Part shown: one piece after another, positions 22,705 through 31,113 of the stretch
How the letters are laid out: each line of letters begins with the position of its first letter
Position numbering within the stretch: the first letter of the stretch is position 1
From: a virus
DNA length: 33,294 nt
Reading direction: 5' to 3' (one strand)
Virus record (IMG/VR): IMGVR_UViG_3300034374_007877
Span: 1-33,294 of that record
Notes under the pieces: generated by a model
Database searches by the model: none
What the model was told of the DNA's origin: nothing
Seen by the model: the letters and a program-made list of their open reading frames with translations, nothing else
Made by a program: the position numbers and the translations under genes

Positions 22705-23667
22705 TTATTTTTTATCAAAGATAAGGTTTTTAATAAAGGCTTTAAAATTGTCTTTATCTCTCTCTATTTGTTGTAATAAAAATAGCCTTTGATTAATTGC
22801 CCTACCTCTATAATGATCAATATTATTATCTATCCATCTAATACCTTTAACCCATGAGTTAATATTATTCCTATCTTTTACAGGCTCTCCTGCATTACCT
22901 ACTACCTCCTCTAATGCTGTATTAGTATCTGAGTATAGTACAGGTATCCCATAACCTATACTCTCTGCTGCAGTACGTCCATAGCTCTCATAATTAGATG
23001 GCATAATAAGTAATTTAGTATCCTTATACACTTTACTCATATCCTCCTGCTGAGGTAGTACCTTTACATTTTTAGGCTGATGGGTAAACTGTTTAGCATA
23101 ACCCCCTGTAATAGCTAAAAAATCATACTCAGGTAGGCTCTCTGCTATCTGTTTTAATAATAACCCTCCTTTATTCTCATTTAGATTAATCATAGTAATA
23201 TATTTACCATTAGAGTTAAATGATGTATCTAATTTTAGTATAGGTCTTATTAATGCTGATTTGTTACCTGTAAAATCTGCAGCTATCCTATGCTCTGTAA
23301 AATAACTGTTATAAATTACTCCTATCTCCTTACGTGCCTTAGCTAATACTGATCCATTAGTATTATGCATATAGATACAGATAGGTACTTTATTCATTTT
23401 AGAGTAGTTAACTGCTTTACCTTGTTTACCTAAATGAGTAAAAACTACATTAGCCCATTTATAATGATGCTGTAAAGGTACATCAGTATTATCCTCACTA
23501 TATAAATCTATATTATTAAAACTATTTTTATTAGTTCTATCTGCTATAATCCTAACATTATAATCCCCTGTACTTTTAAGATACTCAGCAAAATCCTGAG
23601 CCGTTTTCTCTCCCCCTGATAGTTGTACATCTACATATAAAGGTATATGAAATAATATATTAATCAT
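22705..23667 (-). CDS. GT4-type glycosyltransferase
   Basis: A 320-residue GT-B glycosyltransferase. The C-terminal half contains KDTKLLIMPSNYESYGRTAA and ESIGYGIPVLYSD, the E-x7-E nucleotide-sugar motif of family GT4, preceded by YITMINLNENKGG. The N-terminal half has a GGEKTAQ loop. Such enzymes transfer sugars from NDP- donors. It overlaps the GT2 gene by 4 nt. In context it would add a sugar to a glycan built by the island; acceptor could be capsid, tail, DNA or a host glycan. No membrane segment is evident. Confidence 0.85.
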   Translation of the reverse strand: MINILFHIPLYVDVQLSGGEKTAQDFAEYLKSTGDYNVRIIADRTNKNSFNNIDLYSEDNTDVPLQHHYKWANVVFTHLGKQGKAVNYSKMNKVPICIYMHNTNGSVLAKARKEIGVIYNSYFTEHRIAADFTGNKSALIRPILKLDTSFNSNGKYITMINLNENKGGLLLKQIAESLPEYDFLAITGGYAKQFTHQPKNVKVLPQQEDMSKVYKDTKLLIMPSNYESYGRTAAESIGYGIPVLYSDTNTALEEVVGNAGEPVKDRNNINSWVKGIRWIDNNIDHYRGRAINQRLFLLQQIERDKDNFKAFIKNLIFDKK

Positions 23668-24362
23668 TCTATTTGCCCCTTTTCAAATTTATAAATACTT
23701 TTTTCATTACTTACTAACCCTTTTCGAGCATAACCTAAACTCTCATACTCATCCTGCCTACTCCATGAGCTACCATCTAAATTAGTATTACCTATCCCCT
23801 TAATCCTATAAGCAGCAAAGCCATGATTTTTAATAGCCTTTCTTTGATAATCTTGAAAGCCGAAAAACCTTTTATTTGCTACCATCTTTTGAGGATATGC
23901 CTCTACTCTATGGATACCTAAAGAGGATGTAAATAAATGCTCCTCTACTGTTATAGCAGGATGTATATAAGGCATATTAAAACACTCCTCTACCATCATA
24001 CTACAGGCATCAGGATATTGCTCCATTAACTTAACCATTTTATCTATTATACCATCAGGCATTAATATATCATTAGCCATAGCATAAACATACTCAGCAT
24101 TAACTGAACGTGCTAAATCAAAAGCATTATTTAGCTGCCATATACTATTACCTACCTTTTGCTGTTCTATTACAGTAGCCCCCATAGTACTATTAATATA
24201 CTCCCATGTACCATCTGTAGAGTTATCATCCCCTATATATAATATGCTTTTATTCTTAGCATTTTTAACCTCATTAATAACCTGAGGTAAAGTTATTTTA
24301 CAATAATCTAACCTATTATGAGATGGATATGATACTACTACCTTTATATTATCTTTTTTCAT
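23664..24362 (-). CDS. GT2-type glycosyltransferase A
   Basis: A 232-residue GT-A glycosyltransferase. The start KVVVSYPSHNRLDYCKITLP and IGDDNSTDGTWEYIN fit the GT2 nucleotide-binding half; YVYAMANDILMPDG holds an ND in place of the usual DXD metal motif. The enzyme lacks membrane helices, so it is probably cytoplasmic. It is flanked by overlaps of 4 nt with GT4 and 14 nt with the acyltransferase gene, so the enzymes are co-expressed. Confidence 0.8.
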   Translation of the reverse strand: MKKDNIKVVVSYPSHNRLDYCKITLPQVINEVKNAKNKSILYIGDDNSTDGTWEYINSTMGATVIEQQKVGNSIWQLNNAFDLARSVNAEYVYAMANDILMPDGIIDKMVKLMEQYPDACSMMVEECFNMPYIHPAITVEEHLFTSSLGIHRVEAYPQKMVANKRFFGFQDYQRKAIKNHGFAAYRIKGIGNTNLDGSSWSRQDEYESLGYARKGLVSNEKSIYKFEKGQIE

Positions 24363-24987
24363 TTTCTTTTATTTCTACATATCTATTATACCCTATATTA
24401 TTTGGCTTTGTTTTTTCTGTAGGAGTACCTACCCATATCCAAAAATCATCCTCAGGTAATATCTCATCAGTATAGTTATCTTTCCAAAAGCTATTTGCTC
24501 CTATCATACTACCCATAGGTATCCAACTCCTCTGATGTACTGATGCATTTAACCCTAATGTTACAAAAGCCTCCATAAATGTATTACCTCCTATAGCTAC
24601 ATTACAGCCTATAGTACAGTTATCCATAATTTTACAGTCATGCCCTATATGAGCATTTTTTAACATTAGTATATTATCTTTTAACAATGTTTTAACTACA
24701 TTACCCCTATCTATAGTAACCTGCTTAGATAATCTATTATTATTACCTATAACTACCCCTGATACTACATCAAAACAGCCTACTTTTTCAGGATCATCCC
24801 CTATTATACAGCCTATCCCTATATAATTATTATCTCCTATAGTTGTACCTGATTTAATAACAGTATAAGCCCCTATATAATTATCTGAGCCTATTATTAC
24901 CTCATCCTCTATTATAGCAGTACTATGTATTTTATTACCTTTCTTATCAAATAAATATATATTATTTGTGTCATATAAATTGCTCAT
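24349..24987 (-). CDS. LpxA-like left-handed beta-helix acyltransferase
   Basis: A 212-residue protein with hexapeptide repeats throughout (IIGSDNYIGAYTVIKSGTTI). VTIDRGN and NAHIGHDC match LpxA, including the catalytic-position histidine (H116 within residues 111-118; LpxA has NAHIAHDC). It is shorter than LpxA (about 260) and lacks its full C-terminal helical domain. It may acylate an amino-sugar nucleotide used by the flanking glycosyltransferases. It could be a sugar N- or O-acyltransferase rather than a lipid A enzyme. It overlaps the next gene by 14 nt. Confidence 0.8.
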   Translation of the reverse strand: MSNLYDTNNIYLFDKKGNKIHSTAIIEDEVIIGSDNYIGAYTVIKSGTTIGDNNYIGIGCIIGDDPEKVGCFDVVSGVVIGNNNRLSKQVTIDRGNVVKTLLKDNILMLKNAHIGHDCKIMDNCTIGCNVAIGGNTFMEAFVTLGLNASVHQRSWIPMGSMIGANSFWKDNYTDEILPEDDFWIWVGTPTEKTKPNNIGYNRYVEIKENEKR

Positions 24988-24988
24988 C

Positions 24989-25282
24989 TTATAAAGGTTT
25001 AAAGAAATAATTAATAATAACTTTTAGCCTATCTACTAAAGTATATTTTTGTTTAGGTACAGATGCTACATTTTTAGATAGCCATTTAGTAAACCTTTTA
25101 CGCTGCCCTGTTTGTTTTATAAATAGCTCATACATGGTTAATAGCTCTGTATGGGTTTGTAATTTAGCCTCCTTACTTATGTTTTCTGTATGAGGTTTAT
25201 GTTTACCCTTTAACTGTTTTAACCTCCTATTATAAGCCCTTTTACTTATAGGGTTATTCTTTTTTTTATCTTTATTTGCCAT
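24989..25282 (-). CDS. Small basic hypothetical protein in glycan island
   Basis: A 97-residue protein. The first ~45 residues are very basic (MANKDKKKNNPISKRAYNRR onward) and the C-terminal half is helical with a hydrophobic end (VDRLKVIINYFFKPL) that might attach to membranes. It lies one base from the acyltransferase and the GT2 gene, so it is part of the island. No family is recognised. It may be a targeting or scaffold factor for the glycan enzymes. Confidence 0.5.
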   Translation of the reverse strand: MANKDKKKNNPISKRAYNRRLKQLKGKHKPHTENISKEAKLQTHTELLTMYELFIKQTGQRKRFTKWLSKNVASVPKQKYTLVDRLKVIINYFFKPL

Positions 25283-25283
25283 A

Positions 25284-25979
25284 CTATTTATTATTTAAGT
25301 TAAATATATTTTGATCATACAATTTGTTAAATTTCTTAACACTATCTACACAATATGCAAAATAGGTTTTACTATCTAAATTCTTTTGAGTTTGTTGTCC
25401 TAAATGCTCTATCTCAGCACTCTTTACTAATCCATGCCTCAACCCTGCAGCTTTTAACTGCTCTACAGTTTCATTATCAGCACAATAAAAAGGGCAATTA
25501 GTTTTTAATTTACCTATTCTATTATAGGCATACCTTGTTAACATAAATCCCCATCCTGTAAAATGAGTACCTACATTATATGATAACATTACCCCTCTTT
25601 TATTTTTTGTATAGCTATGGGCTACAGGGCATATAGCAGATGAACTATGCAAAGTATGTTTTTTACTCATTAGTATTAGCTCATCTAATGCACCCTCTTT
25701 AAATATCAAATCAGAGTTAGCAAAATATAAGTAATTACCTGTAGATACATCTGCCCCTGCATTTAATGAGGCATTATAATTAAAAGGCTTAGGCTGTTTT
25801 ACTTTCTTATCTATTAAAGTAGTAGCTAAATTAGGTACAGTATGAGCAGCATCATATACTACTATTACCTCTAAATCTGCTTTAGTTGTATATATTGCAC
25901 TCTCATAGCACTCTGTTAACATATCTATATTAGCCTGAGTATCCCCCTTATGTACTATTATTAAACTGATTTTATCCAT
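25284..25979 (-). CDS. GT2-type glycosyltransferase B
   Basis: A 231-residue GT-A enzyme (ATG at 25977-25979). MDKISLIIVHKGDTQANIDM and the later YLYFANSDLIFKEGALDELI show the GT2 nucleotide- and metal-binding pattern (NSD for DXD). GWGFMLTRYAYNRIG and CADNETVEQLKAAG fit the acceptor region of rhamnosyl-/hexosyltransferases. A longer start at 26003 overlaps the newly found zinc-ribbon gene; the chosen start follows that gene's stop by one base and begins at the conserved strand. Confidence 0.8.
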   Translation of the reverse strand: MDKISLIIVHKGDTQANIDMLTECYESAIYTTKADLEVIVVYDAAHTVPNLATTLIDKKVKQPKPFNYNASLNAGADVSTGNYLYFANSDLIFKEGALDELILMSKKHTLHSSSAICPVAHSYTKNKRGVMLSYNVGTHFTGWGFMLTRYAYNRIGKLKTNCPFYCADNETVEQLKAAGLRHGLVKSAEIEHLGQQTQKNLDSKTYFAYCVDSVKKFNKLYDQNIFNLNNK

Positions 25980-25980
25980 T

Positions 25981-26160
25981 TTATCTGCTTTCCTGAGTAC
26001 CATGATGTAATATATTACTATGTAGCCCCACTAATTTTAATTTACCCTTACATTTAGGGCATTTAGTTTTATCCTTGTTTTTTTCTGTAGTACTTATATG
26101 TAGTAAAGTATTTTCATTACATTCTACATTTAGGCACCAATAGTTATATGTATTAATCAT
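25981..26160 (-). CDS. Small zinc-ribbon protein
   Basis: A 59-residue ORF, ATG at 26158-26160, TAA at 25981-25983. It contains two cysteine pairs, C9-x4-C14 (WCLNVEC) and C34-x2-C37 (CPKC), separated by 19 residues, the layout of a zinc ribbon. It overlaps the upstream GT2 stop by 8 nt and ends one base before the ATG of the next enzyme, so it fills an otherwise empty 150-bp gap with perfect operon spacing. It may bind nucleic acid or protein partners of the glycan genes. Function is not known. Confidence 0.75.
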   Translation of the reverse strand: MINTYNYWCLNVECNENTLLHISTTEKNKDKTKCPKCKGKLKLVGLHSNILHHGTQESR

Positions 26161-26782
26161 TATCCTCTGATTTTAATAAACTTTCTTTTATTTCTTTTGG
26201 TAGAGTTTCACTATTAGCATGATTACAGTTATACCTATATAAAGTATAAGGTATTTTGTACTCTGTTTTAATTTGATTTAATACCTTTTTAGCCCATTTC
26301 TCATCCTCTCTAAATGATATATCCTCATATCTATTTAAGGTTACTAAATGGCTTTTAAATAACATTAAATGGTTAGGTATTCTAAGGTATCTATCCTTTA
26401 AATTTTGGTCTTTTAAATAGTCTTTACTATAATATACATCCTTAGGCATACCTCCATTAATACTAATCTCTACTTTAAAAGTATATACATCCATATTAGG
26501 AGCTGTATCAATAGCATTTAATAAATGACATAAATAAGTATCAGATACACTATCATCATCATCTATAAAAGATATATAATCTCCTGTACTGCAGTTAGCT
26601 AATCTATTCCTTTTAGCTCCTACTGTTAAGGTTTTAAAATCTCCTAAATATAATATCTCTACTCTATCCTGATACTCTTTAGTAAGTTTATTGTATTGAT
26701 TTTCTAAATCCCATAGTACATCTGCTAAACTATCCATTCTTTGAGGTAGTGTACATATACAAATACTTATTTTATTGCTCAT
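26153..26782 (-). CDS. GT2-type glycosyltransferase C
   Basis: A 209-residue GT-A enzyme. It starts KISICICTLPQRMDSLADVL, has VGAKRNRLANCSTGDYISF and then the acidic DDDD metal-binding motif of GT2, and ends with an acceptor-side region (FREDEKWAKKVLNQ). It is the first gene of the island, about 20 nt after promoter P3. The leader lacks a Shine-Dalgarno sequence, as elsewhere. With two more GT2 enzymes and one GT4 it suggests a short oligosaccharide. Confidence 0.85.
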   Translation of the reverse strand: MSNKISICICTLPQRMDSLADVLWDLENQYNKLTKEYQDRVEILYLGDFKTLTVGAKRNRLANCSTGDYISFIDDDDSVSDTYLCHLLNAIDTAPNMDVYTFKVEISINGGMPKDVYYSKDYLKDQNLKDRYLRIPNHLMLFKSHLVTLNRYEDISFREDEKWAKKVLNQIKTEYKIPYTLYRYNCNHANSETLPKEIKESLLKSEDND

Positions 26783-26796
26783 AATGTTTTATTTGA

Positions 26797-26815
26797 TTTG
26801 CTCCCTACAAATATA
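26797..26815 (-). promoter_or_regulatory. Late promoter P3 (TATATTTG) upstream of glycan island
   Basis: The minus strand reads TATATTTGTAGGGAGCAAA, identical to P1 at 18 of 19 positions, including the likely transcription start and early leader. A TTTTTTG stretch lies about 15 nt upstream and could act as a -33 element. It lies right after the terminator at 26832-26865 and in front of the glycosyltransferase genes. Confidence 0.7.
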
Positions 26816-26831
26816 GTAAAATATCTTATAC

Positions 26832-26865
26832 AAAAAACCCCCTACAAATAGTAGAGGGCTTTTTT
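26832..26865 (-). terminator. Leftward terminator after major capsid gene
   Basis: As minus-strand RNA, CCCUCUAC pairs with GUAGGGGG around a 5-nt loop, with one U-G pair; a one-base bulge is followed by A6/U6 pairing and the U tract. It lies between the capsid stop (26906) and P3 (26815), so it would separate high-level capsid transcription from the glycan island and downstream genes. Confidence 0.8.
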
Positions 26866-26905
26866 ATTATTAAATATAATATACTTAACAATATGGCATC
26901 TTTAA

Positions 26906-28144
26906 TTATGCTGATCCTAATGCTAATGCATTTGAAAAATCTCCATAAACAAAAGCCTGAGTATTATGGATAGGCAGAGCTACTCTCTCCTCAGCCATAA
27001 CTGTTACATTACCATCAATAAAGTTAGTAGAATGTTCAGAGCTAAATGATACGTTTACATCCTGTCTAACAGCTAATGTAGCCCCTAATCTAAAATCTCC
27101 TACAAAAAACTCATCAGATGTTACTGCAGTACTCTTAATAACAGGTACTCCATTTACAGTTAACATACCTCCCGATAAAATTTGAGCAGGATAGATAGGC
27201 ATACCATTATCATCTTTCTCTGTAGCTAACAACATATAGTCGGTAGGGTTTACAAAGATAGCATTAGGTACATACTCATTATTATAAGCATTAGTTAAAG
27301 CGTTAAATAATACATCAAATCTATTTACTTTACTATCAGCTAATAAATCACTATAAGCAGATGCATTTACAGATAAACCTGAGATATTAGCTCCTGCTCC
27401 TGTACCATGTAGAATTTGATCATCCTCCTCTTTTAACAATTTAGAGAATAAACGTGCATTAATATAACCTGCTAAAAATGGAGTATCCTCTAACATTTCT
27501 TTACTCATAGTCATATAAGTAGCTATAGATTTTACATTAGCAGTTTGCTCTGTTAAATCAAAATCAGATTGACCTGCAGCACTTCCCTCTGCTTTAGCAG
27601 CAGTACCATCATCAAAAGCAGTCTCCTGAATATATCTAATACTACCTGCAGTAGTAGGTATTACATTCATAAAGTTTCTGATGTTTACTGCTCTATCAGG
27701 GTTAAAATAAGTACCGTTTAACAACTGAGTAGCAGCTACATCATTTGTATAGGTATTAGCCTGAGTCATATCTCCTGCCTTAACAGATAAAGATACTTTA
27801 CCTTGCCCATCTACAGATAATTGCTTTAACTCTGCAGCTTTTTCATTTGCTGCCTCTAAGATTAAACCTTTACGGCTAACTACTTTGTTAGAGCCTTTCT
27901 TTTTTAACTGTACATCTAACTCATCAGCATGAGCCTGAGCCTTTTTTACTAAATCCATTAACTCTGAGCTACTTTTTTTATGCTCCTCATTAATTGCATT
28001 TAATTCTTTTTTAATTTCATCAGTAGATCCTGCATATTTTTCTACAGCCTCTATCTTATCTGATAAACTTTTCATGTTAGCCTCATGAGTATCTAACTTA
28101 CCGTTGATACCATCTGCTAAACTTTTTACATCAATTTCTGACAT
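26906..28144 (-). CDS. Major capsid protein, HK97 fold
   Basis: A 412-residue protein. Residues ~1-95 are charged and heptad-rich (DKIEAVEKYAG..EIKKELNAINEE), a scaffolding delta domain usually removed by the prohead protease. The rest has HK97-like landmarks: RNFMNVIPTTAGSIRYIQET, ANVKSIATYMTMSKEMLEDT, LLKEEDDQILHGTGAG, and IFVNPTDYMLLATEKDDNGM. It follows the protease by 25 nt. Its coding sequence uses GAA for Glu more often than many neighbours, perhaps a sign of high expression. A strong terminator follows it. Confidence 0.93.
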   Translation of the reverse strand: MSEIDVKSLADGINGKLDTHEANMKSLSDKIEAVEKYAGSTDEIKKELNAINEEHKKSSSELMDLVKKAQAHADELDVQLKKKGSNKVVSRKGLILEAANEKAAELKQLSVDGQGKVSLSVKAGDMTQANTYTNDVAATQLLNGTYFNPDRAVNIRNFMNVIPTTAGSIRYIQETAFDDGTAAKAEGSAAGQSDFDLTEQTANVKSIATYMTMSKEMLEDTPFLAGYINARLFSKLLKEEDDQILHGTGAGANISGLSVNASAYSDLLADSKVNRFDVLFNALTNAYNNEYVPNAIFVNPTDYMLLATEKDDNGMPIYPAQILSGGMLTVNGVPVIKSTAVTSDEFFVGDFRLGATLAVRQDVNVSFSSEHSTNFIDGNVTVMAEERVALPIHNTQAFVYGDFSNALALGSA

Positions 28145-28169
28145 TTTTTTTAAGTTTAAATTGTTATTA

Positions 28170-28874
28170 TTAAATTTTTAATTGTTTTAGAAAGTTTACT
28201 ACATCTGCATTTGCTTTCTCAGTAATTATATCTGCAGTATCCTCAGATGGCTGCTTTAATTGGCTGATAAAAGTTTTAATACTTTGTAGCTCTATTTCTA
28301 ACTTTATAAATAAGTCATCTGATAGCTCTCCTATTTTTAGAGCCTTACAGACTTTATCTATTCTATCATTTATATTATCTTTTGTTAACGATTTTAATCC
28401 CATGTATGGAGTATTCTCATTAGCCCCCCATGTAACAGTACTCCCCTCCATTAACTTAGCCTCAGAGATAAAGTTAACTGAGTTACCTCCTTTATTACCC
28501 TTATGCTCCTGCATAGTAATAAATCCTACACTATGCTCATTAAATACTCCTGCCTCATATAGTTTTAAAGTATCTTTTATATATGATACCTCTAACTGTT
28601 TACTGTTTAACTTAGTTTCAAAGTATAAACCTTTAGTATCCTCTCTTAATACCTCAGGTCTACCTATAGGCTTTAATACATCATGCTGTAATAAATGCAT
28701 TATCCTATTACTATTTTCATTAATAGACTTTTTAAAAGCCCCTTTAGTAAATACATCCCCATCACTATCCAATGTATCAAATGAGGCAAAGTATCCTGTA
28801 ATTACTCCATTCTTTACATCTACATCCTTTAATGTAGCTCCTGAACTATTTTTTTGTATTAAATATTTACTCAT
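28170..28874 (-). CDS. Prohead maturation protease (S78-like)
   Basis: A 234-residue serine protease. VITGYFASFDTLDSDGDVFT, H64 in LLQHDV and S115 in NEHSVGFIT match caudovirus prohead protease catalytic positions, with a typical WGANENTPYMGLKS end of the catalytic domain. The C-terminal ~60 residues are a linker that is likely self-removed. It cleaves the capsid delta domain during expansion. It has its own promoter at 28891-28898 and is followed by the capsid gene. Confidence 0.9.
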   Translation of the reverse strand: MSKYLIQKNSSGATLKDVDVKNGVITGYFASFDTLDSDGDVFTKGAFKKSINENSNRIMHLLQHDVLKPIGRPEVLREDTKGLYFETKLNSKQLEVSYIKDTLKLYEAGVFNEHSVGFITMQEHKGNKGGNSVNFISEAKLMEGSTVTWGANENTPYMGLKSLTKDNINDRIDKVCKALKIGELSDDLFIKLEIELQSIKTFISQLKQPSEDTADIITEKANADVVNFLKQLKI

Positions 28875-28890
28875 AGTTATTAATTTACTT

Positions 28891-28898
28891 CAAAGTTA
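28891..28898 (-). promoter_or_regulatory. Promoter P4 (TAACTTTG) upstream of prohead protease
   Basis: The minus strand reads TAACTTTG at 28898-28891, an exact TAnnTTTG match, in the 42-bp gap between the MuF-like gene and the protease gene. The leader would be only about 10 nt. It could boost transcription of protease and capsid relative to portal and terminase. No clear -33 box. Confidence 0.55.
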
Positions 28899-28916
28899 AT
28901 ATTAAGATTCTAATTA

Positions 28917-29774
28917 TTAAAACGGAGTATCCATGTTATCAAAATCAGGTAGCTCAGGAGGTAGCTCTACAGGGTTAATAGCTGTATCCTTACTGCTATC
29001 ATACTCATCCAATGGTATAAAGTCAATAACACATCTACAATTAATTACATTCTTTGCTGATGCCCCTAAACTTGTATCAGCAGGATGTAACATTTTATCT
29101 CCTCCTATCCTAAATGCATCATCCTGTTTAGCCTGTTTACCATCTGCTGCCCCATGTAGCCCCCTAACTCTACTATCTAATACTGCATTCCACTCCTTAA
29201 TAAATGGTACACCTGATTGTATTGCCCCCTCTAATGCTCCAAAATTAGAGGCTTTAACAGTTTCAGTACGTGCTATTCTAATACCCCTAACTCTATTTAT
29301 ATCTTTAAACTTACTTTTTAATATTACCCCCATCTCTCCATAAGATAACCCCTCTTTAATTAATACATCTATCTCAGCAGCTATTAGCTTTTTAGTATAT
29401 GTATTCATTTGTACTATTAACATACCTAAGCCCCCTTTAGTATTATCTTTTAATATCTGCTGTACCTTTTGATTAAAGCTAAAATCTGAAAACTCTTTTT
29501 TACCCATCTTAGTTAGGCTTTTCTCTGATGCCCTTGCAAATGATATGCCTGTAGTAAGATAAATGTTTTTAATAGCCTCAGTTAATGCATCCTCTCTAAC
29601 TAATGATAACATACCCTCATTAAACTGCTCTACTCTGCCTATTCTATCAATTAAAGGAGTAATAGATACCATTAATGCATTAGCTATACTATACTGATGC
29701 CTCCTAATATCTCTATTCCTAATACGATTAGCAGCCTTATATACTATTACCCTCTGCTGATAGGTTTTAGCCAT
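28917..29774 (-). CDS. MuF-like minor head protein
   Basis: A 285-residue protein. The C-terminal half has the MuF signature: ARTETVKASNFGALEGA, IKEWNAVLDSRVRGLHGAAD, then PADTSLGASAKNVINCRCVI. This family joins the portal and is often ejected or required for head assembly. The N-terminus is basic (QQRVIVYKAANRIRNRDIRR). It overlaps the portal gene by 8 nt. The spacing of cysteines and histidine in the C-terminus suggests a metal site. The call is firm. Confidence 0.9.
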   Translation of the reverse strand: MAKTYQQRVIVYKAANRIRNRDIRRHQYSIANALMVSITPLIDRIGRVEQFNEGMLSLVREDALTEAIKNIYLTTGISFARASEKSLTKMGKKEFSDFSFNQKVQQILKDNTKGGLGMLIVQMNTYTKKLIAAEIDVLIKEGLSYGEMGVILKSKFKDINRVRGIRIARTETVKASNFGALEGAIQSGVPFIKEWNAVLDSRVRGLHGAADGKQAKQDDAFRIGGDKMLHPADTSLGASAKNVINCRCVIDFIPLDEYDSSKDTAINPVELPPELPDFDNMDTPF

Positions 29775-31110
29775 TATTATTATTGTTTGTTGTTTGGTTA
29801 AAAGCTGCCCCTAATAACTGCTCATCAGTCATATTTAAAGGAGTTAAAGAGTTAGGTATTAATACCTCTGATGCCTCAGGAGTACCTATCTCCTCTAATC
29901 CTGCCCTACTTCTTTTTTCATCTGTAGTTAAAAAGTTAGATGTAGATAGCATAGTGTATAAACTTACCTCATCCTCTTTTAATTCAGGATATACAGATTT
30001 ATCTACTGCTAATAAGTATTTTTTGTTATCCCTTGCCTCATACTTAGGTACTAAAACCCTATTAATCTCAGATACATAATCATTTAACTCTGCTAATACT
30101 ATATTAGATATTAACTCCTTTCGTGCCTCTTTAACATTATTATATGTACTATTCTCAGTATCATTTAATAGTTGACTACTAACCCCATATACATTACATA
30201 TATCTCTCATGGTCATTTTTTGAGCCTCTATTAATTCTAAATCAGTAGCAGGTAACCCTATCTGCTCCCATTTCATCTGAGCATTAGTTACCATGATTTT
30301 ACCATAGTTATTAACCCCACCATATCTGTTATAGTATTTATCCTCTAACTGCTGCTGTTTTTTAGTATCAAAACTATTAGCAGGATTAGTAGATAAGTAA
30401 GTTAATATCCCTGATGCCCCTCCATTTTGTAGCATTTTAGCATTAGCCTTATACCCATCATTACTCTGAGTAACTGAGGTACGTGCTGCCATTAATGGGC
30501 TTTGCCCTGTATTATCTGTAGTTAAAGGATTAAAGTAGTTAAATGCTACTACCTCCTCAGCAGGTATATCTGTGGTATCTGTACCTACCTTTACAATATA
30601 CTTAACAGGCTCTCCATATTGGTTATGCTTTACTGATACTAATGGAGATGCTAAACTAAATAGCTCAATAGGTATTCCTGCATTAACCCCCATATCAGGA
30701 TATAACTGATGGATAAATGATTTACCTGTAATAAGTTTATAGCCTATTACATTTTCTAAAAATTGGCTTTTACCTTGAAAACTATTAGGGTTATAAAGTA
30801 GATTTAATAAATCATGCTCCCCTACCTCCATTTTATCCTTAGCCTTAACCTTATGAGGAGTATTTTTTAACTTTCTTTTAGTATTAGTATCCTCTAACTC
30901 ATATAACACAAAATCAGCCTTTACTACCTCCCTAAGTATTAACCTTATTACAGCATATACATGAGGGTTAAACTGATAACCATCTTTAACATAGGCATTA
31001 CCATCAGCCCCCATAAAGGTATATGTATTAGATGTTATTCTACTGTTATAAGTTGTTACCTGCTCATTTTTCTGTACCCATGTAGATGGGCTAAATAGTT
31101 TAAATTCCAT
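29767..31110 (-). CDS. Portal protein (HK97-type)
   Basis: A 447-residue protein with the order of HK97-type portals: MEFKLFSPSTWVQKNEQ start, FNPHVYAVIRLILREVVKAD, EEVVAFNYFNPLTTDNTGQS, GGASGILTYLS and the stem/wing helices with SQLLNDTENSTYNNVKEARK and LLSTSNFLTTDEKRSRAGLE. It forms the dodecameric ring for DNA entry and exit. It ends in an Asn-rich tail. It is 3 nt after terL and overlaps the MuF-like gene. A standard packaging/head module. Confidence 0.93.
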   Translation of the reverse strand: MEFKLFSPSTWVQKNEQVTTYNSRITSNTYTFMGADGNAYVKDGYQFNPHVYAVIRLILREVVKADFVLYELEDTNTKRKLKNTPHKVKAKDKMEVGEHDLLNLLYNPNSFQGKSQFLENVIGYKLITGKSFIHQLYPDMGVNAGIPIELFSLASPLVSVKHNQYGEPVKYIVKVGTDTTDIPAEEVVAFNYFNPLTTDNTGQSPLMAARTSVTQSNDGYKANAKMLQNGGASGILTYLSTNPANSFDTKKQQQLEDKYYNRYGGVNNYGKIMVTNAQMKWEQIGLPATDLELIEAQKMTMRDICNVYGVSSQLLNDTENSTYNNVKEARKELISNIVLAELNDYVSEINRVLVPKYEARDNKKYLLAVDKSVYPELKEDEVSLYTMLSTSNFLTTDEKRSRAGLEEIGTPEASEVLIPNSLTPLNMTDEQLLGAAFNQTTNNNNNG

Positions 31111-31113
31111 ACT

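Noticed and set aside
25980-26003. Longer N-terminus for GT2 enzyme B
   Set aside because: It overlaps the zinc-ribbon ORF and precedes the conserved first strand; ATG at 25979 fits operon spacing.
28402-28899. 165-codon plus-strand ORF opposite the prohead protease
   Set aside because: It is antisense to a well-supported gene, has low-complexity Ser/Leu/Pro composition and no recognisable motif; the same holds for the other plus-strand ORFs except RusA.
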